A stretch of 64,000 nucleotides of DNA, taken from Carya illinoinensis. Its lineage: Eukaryota; Streptophyta; Magnoliopsida; Fagales; Juglandaceae. The notes below the pieces were generated by a model. The model was not told where the DNA came from. It saw only the letters and a program-made list of their open reading frames with translations, and ran no database searches. Position numbers and translations under genes: made by a program. Below are positions 58,205-64,000 of this stretch, one piece after another; the stretch's first letter is position 1, and each line of letters begins with the position of its first letter. The stretch is from the NCBI RefSeq assembly GCF_018687715.1, contig NC_056757.1, positions 7,060,001 through 7,124,000 of the forward strand, in the 5' to 3' direction.

Positions 58205-59300
58205 CCTACTTCCCTGCGGGACACCAAGGGGATAGGTAATGCCTAAGTGCTACTCTACCCTTCCCGCGAAGAAGTGCAACTAGCCCTTGGCTGCCCAAAA
58301 ACTTACATTTCTCATGAGTTTCAACAGGTGGAAGCAGGTCCAATCTCAAATTGCCCGGTGCTTACCTCCCCGTGGGATTTCAAAGGGCAAGATGAGCCAA
58401 AGACCATATTGACTCTCTCGTAGGGGAGAGCGGGTCAATTCCTTCGACCACCTGATAACTTATCCGACCTTCGCCACGACGAGAAGTGGAATCAATGCCA
58501 GCCTATCCCTCACTTACCTTCCCTGTGATATCAACAGAAGGGAGCGGGTACAGTCACAAATTTTCCAAATAGACTACCTCTTCATAAGGGTCAACAGGTG
58601 GGTCCAGCCCTATTAGCAACCCAACCTCCCCTACAGAGGAGAGCAAGCCCGACCTATCGGCCGCCTGAACAAATTACCCCTTCCAATCATGGCGAAGTGT
58701 GGACCAGCTACTTAGCTGTCTAACATTTACATTCCACACAGGGTACTAAAGGGATGTGTGTAATGCCTAAGGCTACTTGATCCCTCCCACGGCGATGTAC
58801 GAGCCAATCCTCAGCTACCCGATAACTTACATTTCCTGTGTGCATCAATAGGCAGAAGCAAGTCCAATCACAAACTACCTGGTACCTACCTACTCGAGGG
58901 ACTCTAAAGGGGGAGGCGATCCAAAGGCCACATACCACTCCTGTGGGGAGAGCGAACCTGGCCCTTTGACCACCCAAATACTTACCTCGACCTCTGCCAT
59001 GAAAAAGAATGGGAACCGACCTTCCTCGTGGTGCCAACGGACGGGAGCTGGTACAGTCATAAACTGTCCAAATAGACTATCTCCTCGTGAGGGATGATAG
59101 GTAGACTTAGTCCTAGCTCAGTCTAAGCTTCCCACAGAGGAGAGTGAGTCTAGCCTCTCGGTTGCCTGAATAACTTACCCCATCTCCACTCCAATGAAGT
59201 GCAGACCGGCTCCTCAGCCATCAATAGATTACCTCCCTGGGGGACGAAATGAGAGGGTATGGCTTGAGGCATCCCCACCCTTCCCTCAGCAGAGTGCGGG
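58205..59300 (+). repeat. Long tandem repeat, period about 500-524 bp, about two copies
   Basis: Anchor words recur: taatgcctaag at 58238 and 58761 (and a diverged form near 59258); 'gaagca(g/a)gtccaatc' at 58331 and 58855; 'gtacagtca' at 58548 and 59051. Copies are diverged. Such arrays occur downstream of pol in Tat-type Gypsy elements. Non-coding. Confidence 0.7.
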
Positions 59301-59479
59301 TTAGTCCCACTACTACTTGGCATAACTCTGGAAAGATTGTTTCCTCCAATGAAATGCCCATGGCTTTTGTCTCTGTCTAGCAAAATAGCTCAAATTTGCA
59401 AATCTTGATGATTGCTTACACTAACCGGGTTGACTTCTACAGTGTACTCAAACATCTACCGATGGATCTGGGCGATCCC

Positions 59480-60010
59480 AACCTTTATGTGCCACTCTGC
59501 CCCTCTCGCTGAATGCAAGGGTCAACAAGGCGAGTTCAACCTTAATGTGCTGCTCGACCTCTGCCAAAGAAGCAAGGCAAGCCTAGCTTTTACGTGCCAC
59601 TCAGCCCCTCTCGCTAAGCGCAAGGGTCAATGAGACAAGTTCAGCCTTAACTTGCTGCTTGACCTCTGCCAAAGAATCAAGGCTAGCCTAGTTGTTATGT
59701 TTCACTCGGTCGCTCCTGCCAAGCGTAAGGGTTAACGACATGATTTCAGCCTTAGCATGTTGTTCTATCTCCACTAAAGTATTAGAGTGAGCCCAGCTTT
59801 TACATGTTGCTTGGCTTCTCTCGCCAAGAGTAAGGGTCAACAAGGCGAGTTTAGCCTCAATGTGTTACTCAACCTCCACCAAAGTATCAGAGCAAGCCTG
59901 GTTTTTACATGCCCTCGACCCTTCTCACCAAGCGCGAGGGTCAACAAGGCAAGTTTAGTCTTAACTTACTACTCAACCTTTGCCAAAAAATCAGAGGGTC
60001 TACGAGGTGA
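59480..60010 (+). repeat. Tandem repeat, period 105 bp, about five copies
   Basis: The word '(c/t)aagggtcaacaaggcgag' (variants) starts at about 59516, 59621, 59726, 59831 and 59936, an exact 105-bp spacing. Each unit also has 'ctcgaccctctcgccaagcg' and 'cctctgccaaagaatca' forms. Since 105 is a multiple of 3, open frames persist across the array, but there is no gene evidence. Confidence 0.9.
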
Positions 60011-61980
60011 GTGATTAAGCTGAATTATTGCATATTTTATATATTTAGAACCAATATGTGTTAATTATTTCATGACATTATTATTGGTTTTAGATGAAAA
60101 AATGATTAAGAGACATAAATCCAAGTTTTGATTTAAATTGGATAATAGCATGGTTTATGCTTAATTTTATAACTTGTGATTTTAATGAATAATATTTCTT
60201 CACATGCACAACACATCCTTAATATTCTATTCTTCCTTTTTTATTTTTTGGTTTTTGTTTCTTTTTTCCAGGCAAAGACACGCAGGCAGCAGGCCTTTAC
60301 AGTTCTTCTACGCACACACATGATTATTCTCAAAAGACCAAAAGAGGAAAACACAGCAATTTTGTGCATTAAGGGTTTGACATGGGACCTAGCAGCTTTT
60401 GGGTTTTGAGGGAAAGATGCGTAAACGTGGGGGAGAATTTCTTTTTCTTGCTTTTGAGTGGAACTGTAGGCTGGAAAGCAATATTTTTCTTTGGTTTTTG
60501 CTAGGACGCACGAGTTTAAAAAGGAATTGAATGATAGTCTTTTTTTTTGGGGGGGGGGGGGGGTTGTTTATTTTTTGAGTCTTTCTTTTTGGGTTTTTTG
60601 GATTGGAGAATGCAAGAGGGGAAAAAGAAGTAGAGCAGTGTCATTGTAAACCTCAAGGGGTCCATCTTGCTGGTACCCAGCCTTCCTCCATTGCCTGCCG
60701 CCTCCATCTCCAACCATCTAGCTTGCTCTCTCCCTTCCCTAACTTTTTTTATTTAATTTTAGTTTGAAGTTTATGGTGTATTTTTTAAATCTTTGGCTTA
60801 GAACATTCGGTTTGGGCATTTTATTTCCTACTTGTTTAACTTGATGTTAGTAGTTTTTCTTGCTTCTTTAAGCTTCCATTAGATAGGTATTACAATAATT
60901 ATAGATAGATTTTGAGAATTTATAATTTGAATACAATGATGAACCCTAATATCTTGATTTTGGGTCTTTTAAGCTTCCAGCTTGTATTGCATCAATTATT
61001 CTCTAATCTAGCATAGTTCTTAGATTAGTCTTGTTAATCTCTTAGTTCTATTAGATATTAAATTGATTAAGGGTTAATTAGAGCTTAATTAATTTCAATT
61101 TTGCTAATTAATTTTCTATTAGTTAAGAATACCTAGCTTAGTTGGTTTCTTGATTGTTTAATTTCACTTTGTTAGACTTAGTCATTAAATTTGAGTCCTA
61201 CAATTAGTTGGGAAATTTTGTGGGTTAGTAGGTGGGTAATTTAGAGTTAATTTTTTATTTTTCCCCACTAGTTGGTGAATGTTTGATTAGTTAGCTTGCT
61301 TTATAATTTGGTGTTTAGTTAGTTTTGAATCTAATGTTTAATGTGCTGTTAATTAAATTAGTTTAGTAAGTTGTCTCTTGGTTAATTAATTTCAACAATT
61401 TTTGTTTAGTTATTAGTTTACTATTTTGCATCTTGGTCTTTTACTTTTCCTTGCAACACTAAAAAATCCAAAAATATGAAACTGGTCCACGGCCAGTGCT
61501 CTTTTCATTTCCGTTGTACTCTTCCATTCATTGCACATATCACCACATTTATTTTCTCTTTGTGAATCTTTTCACTATTTTACAAGAGTTTGATTTTAAT
61601 AAAATTTTTTTGAGGAGATGATCTAAAATTTTTATTCCCAATTATTACACGACACTCCTACACTTTAGATAGCCTTTGTACTACTCATTTTTTAGTGAGT
61701 CAGTAAGACACCACCAATGTCTGCCATAAGTGTATTGAATCGGCCGAAACTGTGGGTTCGAGGAGAGAAAACTGATCATATTGGTCTCGATGTGCGTCGA
61801 TGCAACCTTCAGTCTACCCTCAGCGTCTTCTTTTAAGGAGGAGGAACTGAGGAAGAAGGAAGAAATATTGTGCCGTTGTCTGCCATGGAAGAAGAAGAAA
61901 GTTGTAGGGAGAAGAAGACAATGTAGGGAAGAAGAAGAGGGGTTGGGGGTGTCACTCATTTAAGTGAAATATTGCCGTTT
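60011..61980. other. T-rich non-coding region with a G15 run
   Basis: It includes a run of 15 G at about 60549-60563 and T-rich, LTR-like text (60730-61640). Near 61655, 'cgacactcctacacttt' resembles the 3' ends of some Gypsy LTRs, but I could not define an element. The ORFs at 61681-61963 on both strands are purine- or pyrimidine-run artefacts. Confidence 0.35.
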
Positions 61981-64000
61981 TATATACATATATTCTAAAA
62001 AAAATATAAATAGACTGAATTAGTCAGTTCAGCAGTTTCCCAAGGGTTCAAACTGGCGCCAAACCGTCGATATTGATTTTCCCTCAATTCCTATAGCCTG
62101 CCGACCAGTTCTTTGCCGATTCCGTGCTCTAGCAATCGGTCTGATCAGTTCACGGCCAGTTTTGGCAGTTCCTATACACACCTGCATACATCTGAAAGGT
62201 AAAACACTTTGCTAGCAAGCTTGGAGTCGATGGGATTGCTCGAAGGCGGACAACCCCTCCCAATCCAAGCATCGCCGCAAACCAAAGCAGCAAAATGCAA
62301 GGTCGAGCAGGCCACTACACTTCATACACCTCAAGCCCCTGATTCTCAAGACGATCATCAGCAAGACCACTGTCAAAGCAAATCATTTTTTGGTGGAAGT
62401 GGCAGATATAGGCTCCTGGATCATGATCATCATCTCTATCAAGGCTGTCAGCGATAAGCAGACACAAAGCTAGCCTTGGAAGGGCCCTTCCTTCTTGTTG
62501 TCCTCCCTCCTGGGATAGAGAGAATTTGCTCAAACCCAAGTGGTTCCACCACAAGGGCAGCTCCCAACCCCAGCCAAGCTTGAGGGGGAGACACCGATCT
62601 GACCACTTTGGCCCAATGAGTTGCAACTTTTGGATAAAGCGTGAACTGCGCATCGAGTCATGAGAAGGAACATATAGACAAACGGCATGGTTGTGGCCCC
62701 AAACCCCACCATCTTTGGAACACAACTTCAAGTGGCAGGTACAACATAGCCTTTGACGCGACCTTCTTGAGGTCCATAATGCCCTCCTTCATGGAAGGAA
62801 CTCCTAAATCGACAATGTCTGACAACTTGTGCTCGGTTCTCAGCACTCCTAACCTATCCAGGGCCGCTGATGGAAGTCGTGAGGAGTTGCCAAATATCTA
62901 CTTCAGTGTAGGCCTATAGGGGGCCCTCCTCCAAGGAGCCCTGTACAGAACCAGAAAGCTCATCAGGCTTGAAGTTCTCCAGAAAAGAACCCATACAAGA
63001 AAGACAGAAGGGCCTTGAATGCTTGAAGGGCAGGAAGGGAGATGCGATGACTGCCAACTGAGAAGGGAGGACTTATATAGGCGTTTCTGATGGTTCATTC
63101 TCCAAGGTCTTGGAAACGTGCATATTCCATGGCTCCTATAAAATCTGACATAAATCTCACTGTGCGTTTCATGCAAATCCCGTAGCATGCACTTCTCGTA
63201 TCTCGCGGTAGGCTTTGCACGAATCTCCCCAATAAGGGAGCTTGGGAACTAACAATGGCAAGAGCACAAAGTGGAACTCCCCCTCCTTTTTTCGAGAAAG
63301 GGGCATCTCAAACCATAGTGGACAAGGTGAACAAAAGGTCCCGACAAACCAATCAGCAGAAAAAAGAAAGGGCAAGAGAAGAATGAGGAAACGACCTCAA
63401 TGCAAAGCACGTGGCAATATGATGAGAAACAAAAATATATATACAAGTATACTAGTGCATTAATTATCACATCCAATACAAAGAAAAGACTGAAAAATGG
63501 AAATTTACATCATGCTGATAAGGGGAGGAGATACAAAATCAAACAAGAGAGGCGTCGTGATCCTCCTTGGACTCAACAGAGCCCACTTCTAGAGCATCCA
63601 GGTCCGCTGAGCGCCCAAAGGGGTCCCCTGGGACCTTTAGGGATGGTTCCCTCAAGGTTTGCCCTCGGCTCCCACAGGAGGGTGGGCTGCAGGGCTTCAT
63701 CTTTGGGAGGGAAGGCATCCAAGATCATCACTCGACCAATTTGCCACCATGTTCAAGGGCAGTAGGATCAAGCTCGAGTTTGACAGGCCTCAAATGTACC
63801 TCAAGCGCTTGAGAGCTCCCTTGAGGATCCAAAATAACGTGATCTCACATTTTCTTAAGGCCTTCAATATACCTATACGCCAAGTGTCGTCACCGATGTA
63901 AAGGGCTTTCCCCAACTGATTGCCCAGGCAGGTAGCAACCTCTTGCACCTGAGCCAAGTCGCTTCACAAGTCCTTGATAACTATTTCCTGGGCAGCAATC
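61981..64000. other. Unclassified GC-richer block at the right edge, probably transposon-derived
   Basis: Several medium ORFs exist on the minus strand (62315-62731, 62898-63188), without recognised domains. A TATA-like ttatata (about 63072) lies upstream of minus-strand pyrimidine-rich text, suggesting a promoter or LTR in minus orientation. At the very end the minus strand reads a helical segment (DLAQVQEVATCLGNQLGKAL...ILKALRKCEITLFW) interrupted by stops. The block runs off the window. Confidence 0.35.

Noticed and set aside
60516..60713. Minus-strand ORF with Pro/Lys run
   Set aside because: It is created by the G15 and T-rich runs.
62060..62072. actggcgccaaac as a primer-binding site
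   Set aside because: It contains the tggcgcc word of some Gypsy primer sites, but no LTR end precedes it and no gag follows.

Overview
This is nuclear DNA of a flowering plant, a eudicot and most likely a woody one. It has four recognisable plant genes with GT-AG introns, plant LTR retrotransposons with initiator-tRNA-Met primer sites, a PIF/Harbinger transposon, LINE 3' ends and many AT-rich MITEs. From memory, one MITE family (core around gaattatttattatattttat, seen at least three times here) is abundant in Fagales such as walnut, so a Juglandaceae-like source is my guess. No sequence search was run.

Genes, all on the minus strand: (1) 332-1933, an intronless CYP89A-type cytochrome P450; (2) 4866-8109, a two-exon folate-biopterin transporter (BT1 family), 440 aa; (3) 9913-17687, an eight-exon mitochondrial ribosomal protein uS5m, 501 aa, whose 3.7-kb fourth intron is full of LINE debris and a G31 run; (4) 22677-27884, a nine-exon maltose exporter MEX1, 406 aa. 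Exons were joined by hand from splice sites and reading phase. The four genes belong to unrelated housekeeping or metabolic pathways and do not form a functional cluster.

From about 28.5 kb rightward the window is a transposon graveyard. A degenerate PIF/Harbinger-like element (ORF1 on plus, transposase on minus) appears to be split by two LTR retrotransposons. The first is a young, gag-only Sirevirus-type Copia element (30860-36353, 931-bp LTRs, TSD gttcc). The second is an older Tekay/Del-type Gypsy element (39425-49340, LTRs of about 2.45 kb, TSD gaagt, polyprotein broken by stops and frameshifts). To the right lie a Tourist-like MITE (51080-51700), a hAT-like MITE, an LTR-like block near 53.8-54.3 kb, a Tat/Retand-like Gypsy relic (LTR about 56.78-57.46 kb plus a protease scrap), two tandem-repeat arrays (periods of about 500-524 bp and 105 bp), and about 4 kb at the right edge that I could not classify.

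No clearly new biological system is visible. The best leads are the gag-only Sirevirus with multiplied polypurine tracts, the nested insertion history, a possible intron between gag and protease in the Tekay element, and three tandem hairpins with a paired base change in its LTR.
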